Positions 1 through 10,842 of a DNA stretch of 64,000 nucleotides are shown here, in pieces. The notes under the pieces were generated by a model. The model did not search any database and had not been told where the DNA came from. It was given only the letters and a program-made list of their open reading frames with translations. The DNA comes from Drosophila miranda. Lineage: Eukaryota; Arthropoda; Insecta; Diptera; Drosophilidae. The DNA lies in the NCBI RefSeq assembly GCF_003369915.1, contig NW_022881603.1, positions 27,078,264 to 27,142,263 of the forward strand, read 5' to 3'. Both the position numbers and the translations under genes were made by a program. Each line of letters opens with the position of its first letter. Position 1 is the first letter of the stretch.

Positions 1-1
1 C

Positions 2-3000
2 TCCCTTACTAGTTTGAAGGCTCGTACGACTACCTCTATTAAGTCACGTACTTCCGGCTATCAGCTCACTCTCCAGTTTGGAATCACATCCCATATTGCC
101 TACCAGCCAGATAGTGAGATCGACATATCGAATTGGAACCTACCAGCTAACACTCCATTGGCTGACGAATCGTTCTATAGGACTAAACGTATTGATTTGT
201 TACTGGGGACCGAAGCCTTCTATGGAGCTCTAGCTGTTGGCCAGATTCGCATTGGTCCAAATCTTCCCACTTTGCAGAAGACTCTTTTTGGTTGGGTTGT
301 TGCTGGGAGGTACCAGCGGCAATATAACAGACAGCCACCATTGTGCTTGGCGACTGTAGAAGAGTCGATCGACAAGAATTTGCAGCAATTATGAAAAGTG
401 GACTCATTTGTCGATCCAAGCGCTAGAATGCTCCCAAATCATCGTCGCTGTGAGGACCATTTCAGGGACACAACACATCAGGATGCCAGTGGGCGGATTG
501 TCGTTCGCTTGCCATTTCAAGAAGATCCAAGTTGTCTTGGAAGTTCCTTCGATACAGCTCGAACTCGATTTTTTGCCATTGAGAGACGTCTCGCTCGTCT
601 ACCGGAAATTCGCTCGCAGTATATCTCGTTCATGCAGAAATATGAAAGTCTCGGCCATATGTCCCTCGTACTGAATCCTAACTTGGAAGAACCGCATTAA
701 TATATACCCCACCATTTCGTTCTGAAACCAAGCAGTACCTCGACGAAGCTCAGAGTTGTCTTTGACGCCTCTTGCCGTACAACATCTCAAAGGTCACTTA
801 ACGATCTACTTTTAGTCGGCCCTACCATTCAGGATGAGTTGTACTTGCAATTGCTGCGGTTCCGCATGCATAGGTTCGGCATCACAGCCGACGTCACAAA
901 AATGTACAGGCAGGTACTTGTGAGTGAGAAGGATAGAAAATTCCAGTACATTTTGTGGCGAGCATCTCCAAATACGGATCTTCAAACCTACCAACTCAAT
1001 ACAGTGACATATGGGACTGCGTCTGCCCCATTTCTCGCAACTCGTAGTTTGCATTACTTGGCTGAGGATTGTAAGGATGCATGGCCATTAGGGGCTGCTG
1101 CTGTTAAAACTGCATTTTATGTTGATGACCTTTTGTGTGGGGCTGATGATATAGATACACTCTTCAAACTAAAAACTGAAATCACATCAACTCTCGCTCG
1201 TGGTCAGTTTCCATTATGCAAGTGGCATTCAAATCATCCAGGCGTAATGGAAGACGAATCTACCAAGGAATTAAACATTTCAGAAAACTCAGTCAGCAGC
1301 ACACTCGGCTTAACTTGGCATCAACGAAGAGATGCATTTAGTTTCACATTTAATCCAAAGGAAGTCTATCCCACTACCACAAAACGAACAATTTTGTCTA
1401 CTGCGTCGTCGCTATTCGATCCAATCGGTCTGCTATCACCGTTAGTCATTGTCTCTAAGATCATTCTTCAGGAGTTGTGGCTTTTGAAACTCGACTGGGA
1501 CGAGTCTGTCCCCCAGAATTTAAGCCACGCATGGAGCAAGTGTTTGGAATCGCTGAATTCACTGTCGTCACTAGCGGTACCTCGTTTTTGTTTGCAGCCT
1601 GATACTAGGAGCATTCAAATACATGGATTTTGCGACGCATCGATTCGGGCATACGGCTGCTGTGTTTATGTGCGCACGGAGAATTCGCTTGGACAGGGCA
1701 CAGTGAAATTGTTCACTTCTAAGTCTAGAGTAGCACCAGTGAAGAAACAGTCTCTTCCGAAGCTTGAACTATGCGGCGCACATCTACTTTCTCATTTGTA
1801 TAACAAAGTCAAGGCCATATTCAGTAAACACACTATCACATCTTATTTTTGGAGCGACTCACAGCTCGTTTTGCATTGGTTGCAACAACACTTAGTCACC
1901 TTATCGACCGTTGTTGGAAATCGAGTGTCCGATATTCAGGATTTAACGTCTGATGGAAAATGGCGCTATGTGCCAACACATCAAAACCCTGCTGATATTC
2001 TGTCGCGAGGCTGTAACGTGAGCGAGTTGATTAAGTCTCCATGGTTTTCGTGTCCTACGTTTCTAGTCGAAGATTCACTAAACTGGCCCGCCGCTGGTGG
2101 AAAACTTGATATTGACATGGACGTGGTTAGCTCGGAGAATCGGAAAAGTTTGTTTGCTGCCGTACACGAGACAATTAATATCCTCAACATCGTCGATAAT
2201 ATCAGCTCGTACACTCACAGTCTGCGTCTAATTGCTTGGATGATTAGGTTCATAAGCAATCGACGTTTACCACAACCTCACCGACGCCAGATGAACTTCG
2301 TTTTGCTTCACATTGCCTTATTTGGAACATTCAACAAACTCATTTTGTAGAGGACATCTGTTTACTTCAGAAGCAAAAACCATTAAAAAGCAGCTTAAAG
2401 TTTCTTACTCCCTTTTTAGAAGTCGTGAACGGATTCAAACTTATCAAGGTTGGTGGACGTTTGGAATACTCAGACCTACAATACGGTCAAAAACATCCGT
2501 TGCTGCTGCCTAGTCAGTCCAAATTTGTATGGAACTATATTCGCCATTTGCATCTTCGGAACTATCACGCTGGACCTAAAGCCCTAGTCGCTATCATTCG
2601 TTTGGAGTATTGGATCGTTAACGCCAGAGACTTGGCACGTAGAATTGTTCGCTACAGACCGAAGCTGCTACAACAACTCATGGGCTCATTACCGCCTACG
2701 CGACTCGCTCCGGCTCGACCCTTTGAACGCTGTGGAGTTGACTTTTGTGGACCCATTAACAGATATCAATGCATTCGAGGAAAGGGACCTACAAAAGCAT
2801 ACATAGCCGTGTTCGTTTGCCTTCTCACCAAGGCCGTTCACATCGAAGTAGTCTCTGCGTTCTTAAACGCATTGAAACGGATGGGAGGTCGTCGCAAGCT
2901 GGCGACAGACATCTTCTGCGATAATGCCACTAACTTTGTAGGGGCATCGAATCAACTGCAGGAACTAAAAAAGTTTATGTTTTTAAAGCAGACCCAAGAT

Positions 3001-3618
3001 GAAATCTATAAATTTTGCGCATCTGACTTTATTAATTTCCATTTTATTCCCCCCAGGGCACCTCATTTCGGTTGCCTTTGGGAAGCGGCAGTCAAGAGTG
3101 CAAAGGGGCTGTTAAATCGTACGCTGGCCAACACCAGGTTCACCTTCGAAGAGTTGAGCCCTGTCGTCGTCGAGATAGAATCGATCCTCAACTCGCGCCC
3201 GCTATCGCCGCTTTCGTCAGACCCAAACGACTATAGCACTCTCACGGCTGGTCATCTCTTGGTTGGCGAATCATTGCGATCACTACCTGAAAGGTCCCTC
3301 GAGAATATCAAGCTGTCAAGTATGGACCGCTACGATGCGGTTACGGCCGTCAAGGAACGGTTTTGGAAGCAATGGTCTGCTGACTATGTCAACGAATTGC
3401 GATCGCGCACGAAGTGGACAGCACCCTCAACGAACCTCACCGAGGGCACGTTGGTCATCATCCATGAGGACAACCTGCCACCGCTACGCTGGAAACTAGG
3501 CCGAGTGCAGTCTACTGTGCTTGGGAAGGATGGACTTGTACGGGTGGTGCACCTCCGCACTGCAAATGGAACATGTTGCAGGCCAAAACCCAAGTTGGCA
3601 ATTCTTCCGGTGGTTTGA
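2..3618 (+). pseudogene. BEL/Pao pol remnant (protease-RT-RNase H-integrase)
   Basis: The polyprotein is spread over segments at about 14-394, 398-700, 701-2300 and 2300-3618. In-frame stops are visible at 392-394 and 698-700, and a frameshift near 2300 follows the RNase H/A17 region. The RT active site is YVDD, encoded near 1118. The integrase zinc-binding part has lost its usual Cys residues, and a few residues are missing after HIEVVSA; the catalytic-core phrases DNATNFVG and PPRAPHFG remain. The C-terminal LPPLRWKLGRV stretch is the DUF5641 signature of BEL/Pao integrases. Product if intact would be the enzymes for cDNA synthesis and integration. With these lesions no full polyprotein can be made. 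Confidence 0.85.
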
Positions 3619-3644
3619 AAGCAGTCCTTTCAACGGGGCCGGGA

Positions 3645-3889
3645 TGTTCGGTCAAACTCCTTTAAGGAACAAGTATTCAAATGACGCTCGTAAAATAGAG
3701 AGCCTACGCTCACTTTTTGTATTTACTCATCATAATTGTACTAAATTCACCACTGTATTCTCTCTCTTATGCCCAGTACTCAAGCACTAAGATTTGTAAT
3801 AAATAGTTATTCCCTAATACTCAACTGGATCGATCGACTTTTCTCTTTCTTGTATAGACTTTGATTCGTTTGCAGAAAAAACTAACACA
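3645..3889 (+). repeat. probable 3' LTR of the first BEL/Pao element
   Basis: Begins TGTTCGG, the same first bases as the sense-strand LTR of the other BEL/Pao element here, and follows a purine-rich tract at 3635-3644 of the kind that primes plus-strand synthesis. It contains an AATAAA near 3798 and seems to end ACACA at 3889. The end is a guess because no second LTR is present for comparison. Confidence 0.45.
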
Positions 3890-4098
3890 CCCCCATCCGT
3901 GAATTAACATTAATGCGGAAAACGCTCCGTGTACAAACAGAATTATTTCTACATTTTTTACAAATAATAATATAATAAAATAAAAAACTAAAAATAATAA
4001 AAAATATAAATAAATAAAACAAATTAAAAAAAAAAATTAAATAAAATAAGAAATTGAATAAAAAAAAATAAATCAAAAATAAATATATATAATTAAAA
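3890..4098. other. AT-rich spacer
   Basis: Low-complexity A/T sequence with many AAATAA runs from about 3955. No coding sequence or clear regulatory feature is seen. Similar, non-identical AT-rich spacers precede the DINE units at 17121 and 24419. Confidence 0.6.
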
Positions 4099-4974
4099 CG
4101 AGGGGGAACGTTGTGAGTTGCTGCGGACACCGCAACTCTACGGTTATACCCGATACTAAGTCAGTATGGCTTTCCTCCGGCAGACGCCGCTAATATTAAA
4201 CGACATGACAAAGAGTGCGTGCGAGAGAGACAGAAAATCAGTCTGAGCGTGACGTCGGGCGCTGCGTAGCCACTGCAAATTGATTTGTTCCTATTGGCTA
4301 TAAAAATGATTTGATCTGATCCAGATTCAGCAATCTGATAGATATGGTCATTATCTATGATTCTGCGTTTTTAGTTTTCTCGAATGTGCAATATTGTGGA
4401 TGCAACAGATTTTCGTTCTTTGTGTGGGCGGAAGGGGGTGGGGCGAAATTTTGAGATACACGTTTTATAGTAAGATCTAACAGGAGTGCGGATACCAAAT
4501 TTGGTTACTCTAGCCTTAATAGTCTCTGAGATTTTTGAATATCCCCAGATTTTCGTCCTTTGCGGGGGCGGAAAGGGGTGTGGCGAAATTTTGAAACAAA
4601 CTTGTCTCGGTCCGATATATTAGGAGTGTGCATACAAAATTTGGTTGCTCTAGCTTTTGTAGTCTCTGAGATCTAGGCGCTAATGTTTTACTCTAAGCAA
4701 AGCCGCCTATGCTACGTGTGTGTTAGAGAGAGACAGGGCGAGAAAAAAATGAAATTGTTTTCTTGATGCTGGCTATAATAATAATACGATCCAATTCAGA
4801 TTCCGCAGTCTTAAAGATATGGTCATTCTCTACAATTCTACGTTTTAAAATTGTGGATGCCACAGATTTTCGTCCTTTGTGGGGGCGGAAGTGGGCGGGG
4901 CGAAGTTTTGAAATATTTTTGTAGCATATCACAGAAGTCTGGATCCAAAACATCGTTGCTCTAGCTCTTATAGT
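4099..4974 (-). mobile_element. DINE-1/Helentron-like unit (left arm of inverted pair)
   Basis: Starts with CGAGGGGGAACG and the terminal hairpin sequence that marks one end of this family in the window. It carries the recurring blocks with GGGGGCGGAAG and TTCGTCCTTTG. It stops at the block TCTAGCTCTTATAGT without the GTCC/GTCT microsatellite or the other terminus, so it is truncated where it meets the next unit. Family assignment rests on the next unit's microsatellite core and terminal sequences. Confidence 0.75.
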
Positions 4975-6070
4975 ATGAGTATTGGGTTATATTAGATTTG
5001 TGGTAAAAGTGGATGTGTGTAACGACCAGAAGGAATCGTTTCCGACTCCATAAAGTATATATATTCTTGATCAGCATCAATAGCCGAGTCGATTGAGCCA
5101 TGTCTGTCTGTCCGTCTGTACGTCCGTCCGTCTGTCCGTCTGTCCGTCCCCTTCAGCGCCTAGTGCTCAAAGACTATAATAGCTAGAGCAACGATGTTTT
5201 GGATCCAGACTTCTGTGATATGTCACTGCTACAAAAATATTTCAAAACTTCGCCTCGCCCACTTCCGCCCCCACAAAAGACGAAAATCTGTGGCATCCAC
5301 AATTTTAAAGATATGAGAAAACCAAAAACGTAGAATTGTAGATAATGACCATATCTTTAAGACTGCGGAATCTGAATTGGATCGTATTATTATTATAGCT
5401 AGCATCAAGAAAACAATTTCATTTTTTCTCGCCCTGTCTCTCTGTAACACACACGTAGCATAGGCGGCTTTGCTTAGAGTAAAACATTAGCGCCTAGATC
5501 TCAGAGACTACAGAAGCTAGAACAACCAAATTTGGTATCCACACTCCCAATATATCGGACCGAGACGAGTTTGTTTCAAAATTTCGCCACACCCCCTTCC
5601 GCCCCCACAAAGGACGAAAATCTGGGGATATTCAAAAATCTCAGAGACTATTAAGGCTAGAGTAACCAAATTTGGTATCCGCACTCCTGTTAGATCTAAC
5701 TATAAAACGTGTATCTCAAAATTTCGCCCCACCCCCTTCCGCCCACACAAAGGACGAAAATCTGTTGCATCCACAATATTGCACATTCGAGAAAACTAAA
5801 AACGCAGAATCATAGATAATGACCATATCAATCAGATTGCTGAATCTGGATCAGATCAGATTATTTTTATAGCCAATAGGAACAAATGAATTTGCAGTGG
5901 CTACGCAGCGCCCGACGTCACGCTCAGACTGATTTTCTGTCTCTCTCGCACGCACTCTTTGTCGTGTCGTTTAATATTAGTGGCGTCTGCCGGAGGAGAG
6001 CCATACTGACTTAGTATCGGGTATAACCGTAGAGTTGCGGTGTCCGCAGCAACTCACAACGTTCCCCTCG
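4975..6070 (+). mobile_element. DINE-1/Helentron-like unit (right arm)
   Basis: Starts ATGAGTATTGGG, runs through the TATATATTCTTGATCAGCATC stretch typical of Drosophila DINE-1/INE-1, then the (GTCC/GTCT)n core near 5100-5150, and ends with a GAGTTGC..GCAACTC hairpin followed by GTTCCCCTCG. With the preceding unit it forms a ~2 kb inverted repeat whose arms agree over about 870 bp. There is no transposase ORF, as expected for a non-autonomous element. Confidence 0.8.
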
Positions 6071-6974
6071 TTTTTTTTTCATTTGGATCCGAATGGGATG
6101 ACTATACCATGTAGATACCGAAAGAAAAATACATCCTCGAGGGTATAGACGAAATTTCCCATGAATTGCAGAATAATATTTGTGTATTTTACATGTTCCT
6201 TTTTTGTTGTTTCTTTTATTTTGTGATGCGGAAATGTGATTTCAATTTTAGTCTATAAAAATGCGAAGCAACAGGTTCTTGGAAGTGTGTGTGGCCTGAG
6301 GGGGGGCTCTGTTTTATTAATTAAACCCGAAATTCCCCGCTCATCCAACGGATCGTTTTTTTTTACCCGTTTTTAAAGATTCAAATTTTGCAGAGCTCGT
6401 ATTTGAATAAAGTTCATTAGGATTTATTGTTGGTCTTTAATCTCCAATATATTCATGGATAGATCTTCATTAAAAGTTGTGTTTAAATTGTGGGAGATTT
6501 CCAGATGCATATCTCTGGGATATCATTAGCGGAAGAACAAATTTTGTATCTAGATATCATTAGAGGGCAATAGAAATCTAAGAACAAGATCTCTGGCCAA
6601 TTTATAGGCGGCTTCTAGACCTAAACTATCATTAGTGGGGGCAGAGAAAACAACTAAAGATTTTACTAATTAAAGTTCGGATAGCGCTCCCTCCCGCTTC
6701 TCCTAACCCTTCCACAGAGATAGCTTCCACAAATCAATTGATGGATATGGATAAGGAGAGGACAAGCTTCTGGGGCTCTTAAATAGAGACATCATCGAGG
6801 AGGAGGAGGAAGGCGTTGCCTCGGGGCGGTAGCCTGCCCATATAATTATCTACTACATCATATTCAAATGAAATGAAATGAAATCATGTGAAATGCAATT
6901 AAAAATGCATAGAGAATGGTAACCACAAAGCGAAGGAAAGGGACGGAGAGAGAGAGAGATAGAGAGATAGAGAA

Positions 6975-7006
<32 letters not shown>

Positions 7007-7904
7007 GTTCACTCAACTGTGGATTTGATTTCTTAATTTCGATTACCTAACATATCCCGAGGGGAGCAGGGGGCAGGGGGCAGGGCCCTAAGCCCTAACC
7101 TCGGACACAAATCGAAAGAGAAGTTGTTTGACCAGAAGATGCAGGAGGGGGAGATGGGAGGGGGAATAGAAGATGTTGAATCTGGACGAATGAGCACTCA
7201 ATCCAGTTAATCCCCCGCTTTTGTGGCACAGATCATAAAAATTTACAAACAAAAATCAAAAGAAATCCTTTTTCTTCTCTCTCTCTCAGAGTTCTCTCCC
7301 TCGCTCTGATCCATCGATGGAATTTTAATTGTATCCGCTGTATCTCTATGGGCGTTTATTAATTACCCATCGAGGAGGCAGCAGCAGGGCATTGATTTTC
7401 ATGGGACAGCCGGAGCGACAGAGCGGCATCGAAAGAAGTTTTTTTTCTTTCTAGAGCTAGAGGAGAGGGGAGGTGGTGTGGCAGCCTCTCCTCTGGTAAA
7501 TGACATTATCCAAAGGCGTTGAATGACGGTGGGGACTCCCCAGAGCTTTAAGGATTGCAGCCTTAAGTCGGTTTCCCTAATTGAATCCCAAAATGAAAGG
7601 CGTATCCTTCCAGAGATATTTTTGAAGCGATTTCTTGGGCAGCAGATGAGAGTTCTCAGCGAAAGAGAGGGGAGAGTGCTCTCAGCGAAGGAGAGGGGAG
7701 AGCGCTTTCTGCGAAAGAGAGAGGGGTATGGACTTATCTCTGGTATCGTCTCTGAGGCGATTAAATCCCTTAAAGAACGACTTTCAGCGCAAAAGATACG
7801 AACATTCGCACAGATACCACGATTTCTTACAGCTCTAAAGGCTTTTCAGATTACGGCAACTTGTTTATTTATCTGTAGAAAGGCAGAAAAGACACCCCCA
7901 AGGA
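6071..7904. other. non-coding part of duplication copy 1
   Basis: No convincing gene. It contains a GA-rich microsatellite (6949-7014), polypyrimidine tracts, and at 7640-7725 a purine-rich imperfect tandem repeat of about 27 bp. An open frame at 7523-7915 crosses this repeat and is open in both duplicates, but its composition looks like low-complexity DNA rather than protein. Confidence 0.55.
6949..7014. repeat. GA-rich microsatellite
   Basis: (GA)n with GATA and GAAA interruptions over about 65 bp; the paralogous tract is at about 20567-20633. Long GA runs are binding sites for GAGA factor and CLAMP in flies; whether these are bound is unknown. Confidence 0.9.
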
Positions 7905-9446
7905 TTAAACCTTAAATTGGGAATGGAATTGAGACCTTGAATCACACAAATCGTTCCCTAAACCGAACATAGCCGAACCATAGCCTTTATTTTGAGACAA
8001 ATACTTGTCGCGATCGAAGAAGGAACCAATGACAATGCGGCCGCTGAACTTGCGGCCACTCAGGGCGCCCAGAGCCTTCTCGCTGTCCTCGATGGTCCCG
8101 AAGTGGACGTACACCTTGCCGCAGCCCTTGGGGCGAGTGCCAGAGTCCCCTCCTCCTTCCCCTTCCGATCCGCTGGCCTGGGGGCGTGGTATCTTGAGGC
8201 TAAGAACCTCGCCGTACTTGCTGCACTCCTGCTCGATGTCGGTGCGTATGTCCTCGTACTCCTCGTTGTCCAGCAGCTCCTCCGGCAGCACCATATTGAG
8301 AAGGCACAGCACCTGGGTGGCATTGTTCAGCCCCGCCGTGGAGCTCGTGAGGGATGTGGCCACAAGGCCGGGCACTTGGATGAGGATCTGCTGGGTGCCC
8401 GCGTACCGGCCGCTGGGTATCCGGCGGTCCCCGAGCTGCATGCCGTTCAGATTGGCACTCACCTGTTCCGTGAGCAATGGATCGACGTACTCGAAGAAGG
8501 CGTACCCCGTGCTGAGCGTTGTGCTGGGGTCCCTGACCAGATTGAAGCCCCGCAGCTGGCCGAACGACAGCAGCAGCTCCTTGATCTGCGTCTCGTTCAG
8601 GCACGTGGGCAGGCCCCCCATGTAGATCTTGTGCGGCGAGTCCGGAACGAGGTTGGAGATCGCCTCGCTGCCCAGGCTCCCAGTTTCCGCTGAGGACGAC
8701 AGGGACTTGCCGGCCACCGATGAAGCACTGCCTCCGACGGCATCTGGGATCCGGCCAGCGCCAGCGGCAGCGCCAACGGAACCCACTGGATGGTAGTCGT
8801 GTGGCCGTCGGATCTTCAGCACCTGTCCACGGAACGAGATGCCATCGAATGTGGTCGCCTGGGTGGCCTCCTGCATCGAACGGAACTCGATGAAAGCGAA
8901 ATTCTTGTCGAGATTCGCCTGGCAGGACAGCACCGCCTTCCCGTCGAGACAGAGCTGGCCGCCACAGTCGTCGCCGAGCAGCAGGAACTGCTGGTTGAAG
9001 AAGGCCATGATGTCGTCCTCGGTGACGCCGAACGGTATGTTGCCCACGTAGAGGCGACGCGCCTGGCGCGTCACCATCGCAATGGCCGCCGTGGCCGCCG
9101 TCGGCTGGGTGTCCGACTGGATGCGCGCCGTGATCTGGCCACTGGCCTGCATGGCCTTGTACTGCATGGGCGTCACATGGGCATAGCCCTCGGGCGGCAC
9201 ATCCCACAGGCTGGCGCCGTGGCGGCGACGTTTTGGAAGGGATTTTCTGGCCATGGCACTCGAACGGGTGGCACGCGAACGGGATCGGTAGCGGGAACGG
9301 GAGTGGGAACGGGAGCGGCAGCGATCTTTAGAGCGGGAACGATTCCTGAATCGAGGACGTGTGTAGCAGGAAACCGCCTGCTCGGATTTGCTGCCACTTC
9401 GATTGCGGTGCGAGAGGCGCTTTTCTATTTTCCGACCACCACCCAT
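7905..9446 (-). CDS. LS2-like U2AF large-subunit paralogue, copy 1 (stop lost, C-terminal extension)
   Basis: Intronless RNA-binding protein of 513 residues, counted from the Met at 9446 that starts MGGGRK. An upstream in-frame ATG at 9596 would add 50 unconvincing residues. An RS-rich region spans about 34-63. Trp81 in SLWDVPPEGY is the U2AF-ligand-type Trp expected to contact the small U2AF subunit. RRM1 spans about 131-214 (RNP2 LYVGNI, RNP1 NFAFIEF), RRM2 about 273-343 (IYMGGL, GYAFFEY), and a UHM about 377-482 keeps the Arg-X-Phe motif (RKF). This is the U2AF65 layout. Absence of introns fits a retrocopy such as the testis splicing regulator LS2; LS2 rather than another retrocopy is inference. 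Relative to copy 2, a 55 bp deletion removes the last three residues and the stop, adding 29 new residues. The AATAAA (7991-7986) now lies inside the reading frame. Confidence 0.85.
   Translation of the reverse strand: MGGGRKIEKRLSHRNRSGSKSEQAVSCYTRPRFRNRSRSKDRCRSRSHSRSRYRSRSRATRSSAMARKSLPKRRRHGASLWDVPPEGYAHVTPMQYKAMQASGQITARIQSDTQPTAATAAIAMVTRQARRLYVGNIPFGVTEDDIMAFFNQQFLLLGDDCGGQLCLDGKAVLSCQANLDKNFAFIEFRSMQEATQATTFDGISFRGQVLKIRRPHDYHPVGSVGAAAGAGRIPDAVGGSASSVAGKSLSSSAETGSLGSEAISNLVPDSPHKIYMGGLPTCLNETQIKELLLSFGQLRGFNLVRDPSTTLSTGYAFFEYVDPLLTEQVSANLNGMQLGDRRIPSGRYAGTQQILIQVPGLVATSLTSSTAGLNNATQVLCLLNMVLPEELLDNEEYEDIRTDIEQECSKYGEVLSLKIPRPQASGSEGEGGGDSGTRPKGCGKVYVHFGTIEDSEKALGALSGRKFSGRIVIGSFFDRDKYLSQNKGYGSAMFGLGNDLCDSRSQFHSQFKV
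7986..7991 (-). terminator. poly(A) signal of LS2-like copy 1, now inside the ORF
   Basis: AATAAA on the minus strand, 79 nt before the in-frame stop at 7905-7907. Cleavage 10-30 nt downstream would leave the transcript without a stop codon. In copy 2 the same hexamer (21624-21619) lies about 47 nt beyond the stop. Confidence 0.7.
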
Positions 9447-10469
9447 TGATATCTCTCTCGCTGGAAAACACATGGGTTGTTTTTTAGGGGGAAATACGTG
9501 CGGGAAAAACGATGAAAATCTTACTCGTAAAACAGCGCAAGAATTCACTTTCCTTGTTATTTTTTTCGCGTTGACAGCTTTCACAATGATTGGCACTTTT
9601 TCCCTTAGAGAGGAGACAGGGTTGCAAGGTGCTGACCGGGCAGGCGCCCCCTAGAGTTGTATCTGACAGCGGCAGGGGGCAGGTGCACCGGCAGGGTTAA
9701 TTAAAACCCAAATCTAAGGTATTTCTCCTTAGAAAATCGATTAAGAAATACCTTTGACCAAGGAGAGCACCAGCGACATTCCATGGAAAGACACAACTTC
9801 ATTTGGGATCCTCCGATTCGAGCGACTCAATTAATTCCCATAAAGGCGACACAATAAAACTGTCAACCCAAAGCAGGATCTGGCATAATGAAGTGGGGAT
9901 CGATCGAGGAATTCTTTATAGATTTTTGTGGTTGTCTACCTTCCACCAGGCAGGCACCCTCCGATAATTTATGTCCCTCAAGGCGATACTCAATCACCAT
10001 TCAACGGATATATGGCCTGCGATCCTTTCAGGATAATGGTCTACCGTTTAATGGTTATTTGATGGCACGCACACAGAGACGATCTACGGGGAGGATCTTC
10101 TTCATGCAAATGCAATCTCTGTCCGGCATTAAGTCTCCAAATTAAATATATTTCATCGCCAGTGTCCAAAAACCAATTAATTTGTTGTTCATTTGTTGGA
10201 TTTTGGCTGGCTCTTTTTGTAGGACAATGGCCAGAACCTGTCCACACACACACACAAACACACGACGCAGACACGCAGACACTGACAAACGCAATTAATT
10301 TGTCCATTTAAATTCAGGCAGTGAATGCTCTCCCACCTCCTTCCACCTTCCACCTTCCATTCCATGAGGCTGATGATGAGGTAACCCTACTACAGCCACA
10401 TGCCCCGAAAAAAATATTCTGAACGTTTTTCGATCGGCTCTCATCATTTGAGGAATGCAACAAGCCATC
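9447..10469. other. upstream region of LS2-like copy 1
   Basis: Likely 5' UTR, promoter and spacer; no clear TATA box. It contains a CA-rich microsatellite near 10240-10265. Open frames such as that at 9888-10145 are shifted between the two duplicates and are not supported as genes. Confidence 0.5.
10465..10469. repeat. target-site duplication of BEL/Pao insertion (left)
   Basis: CCATC directly before the left LTR, repeated at 16841-16845 after the right LTR. Copy 2 of the duplication has a single CCATC at the same place (about 24139-24143). Confidence 0.9.
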
Positions 10470-10842
10470 TGTGGAGATAATGTTTTTTATCCCCAATCGG
10501 CCGACTAATTATTTCGAATTACATAAAACTCGGCGCAGAAATAAAATTACGATATGTTCTTTAATGCGTGACATCCAAATTGCAAGTGTGGCTTGCCTGC
10601 CCTTTACATTGCCGCTCCGATCGCTAAGCGCAGCTTCGCTCGGCCGACGTCGGTAGGCAGACGCAAAGCGGAGATAGCGAAGAGCGAGCTGGCAGAGAGC
10701 GTTTAGCAGGGCAAGCAAGCGCAGAGCTTTAACAAACAAATGAGTGACATAGACATAAGTAACAAACAAAATAAGCGGCTGAGGGCCGAAGAATTAGGTG
10801 CTATTTGGCAAGCAGCTAATCGGCTGGGTTCTGCTCCGAACA
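10470..10842 (-). repeat. 3' LTR of BEL/Pao element
   Basis: 373 bp, TG..CA ended on either strand, matching 16468-16840 apart from one base. It contains a GC-rich stretch around 10600-10720. Confidence 0.95.

Larger units (their letters stand above)
1..3889 (+). mobile_element. BEL/Pao LTR retrotransposon, 3' part, decayed
   Basis: The element enters from the left edge and reads rightwards through pol to a probable 3' LTR. The order is aspartic protease/DUF1758 region, reverse transcriptase, RNase H and peptidase-A17 region, integrase, and a C-terminal DUF5641-type domain, which is the BEL/Pao order. The gag and the 5' LTR lie outside the window. Several stops and at least one frameshift break the reading frame, so this copy is not autonomous. 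It differs in sequence from the BEL/Pao element at 10470-16840, so it is a separate family or old lineage. Confidence 0.85.
6071..10469. repeat. segmental duplication, copy 1 (left part)
   Basis: Nearly identical to 19695-24143. It includes an AT-rich leader, GA-rich microsatellite, an LS2-like gene on the minus strand and its upstream DNA. The remaining ~280 bp of this copy (16841-17118) lie beyond the BEL/Pao insertion. Differences from copy 2 are scattered substitutions and a few small indels, so the duplication is recent. Confidence 0.95.

Noticed and set aside
4099-6070. Foldback-type DNA transposon
   Set aside because: Although the pair forms a large inverted repeat, single units occur alone and head-to-tail elsewhere in the window, and each has the DINE-1 microsatellite core, so it is better read as two separate insertions.
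8200-9207. Long minus-strand frame overlapping the LS2-like gene in another phase (and its counterpart in copy 2)
   Set aside because: It is a shadow caused by the GC-rich coding sequence of the LS2-like gene; only the RRM frame has family motifs. The plus-strand frames over the same DNA are shadows too.
9888-10145. Plus-strand frame starting MKWGSIEE, also in copy 2
   Set aside because: The two duplicates diverge by a frameshift and end differently, as expected for non-coding DNA.
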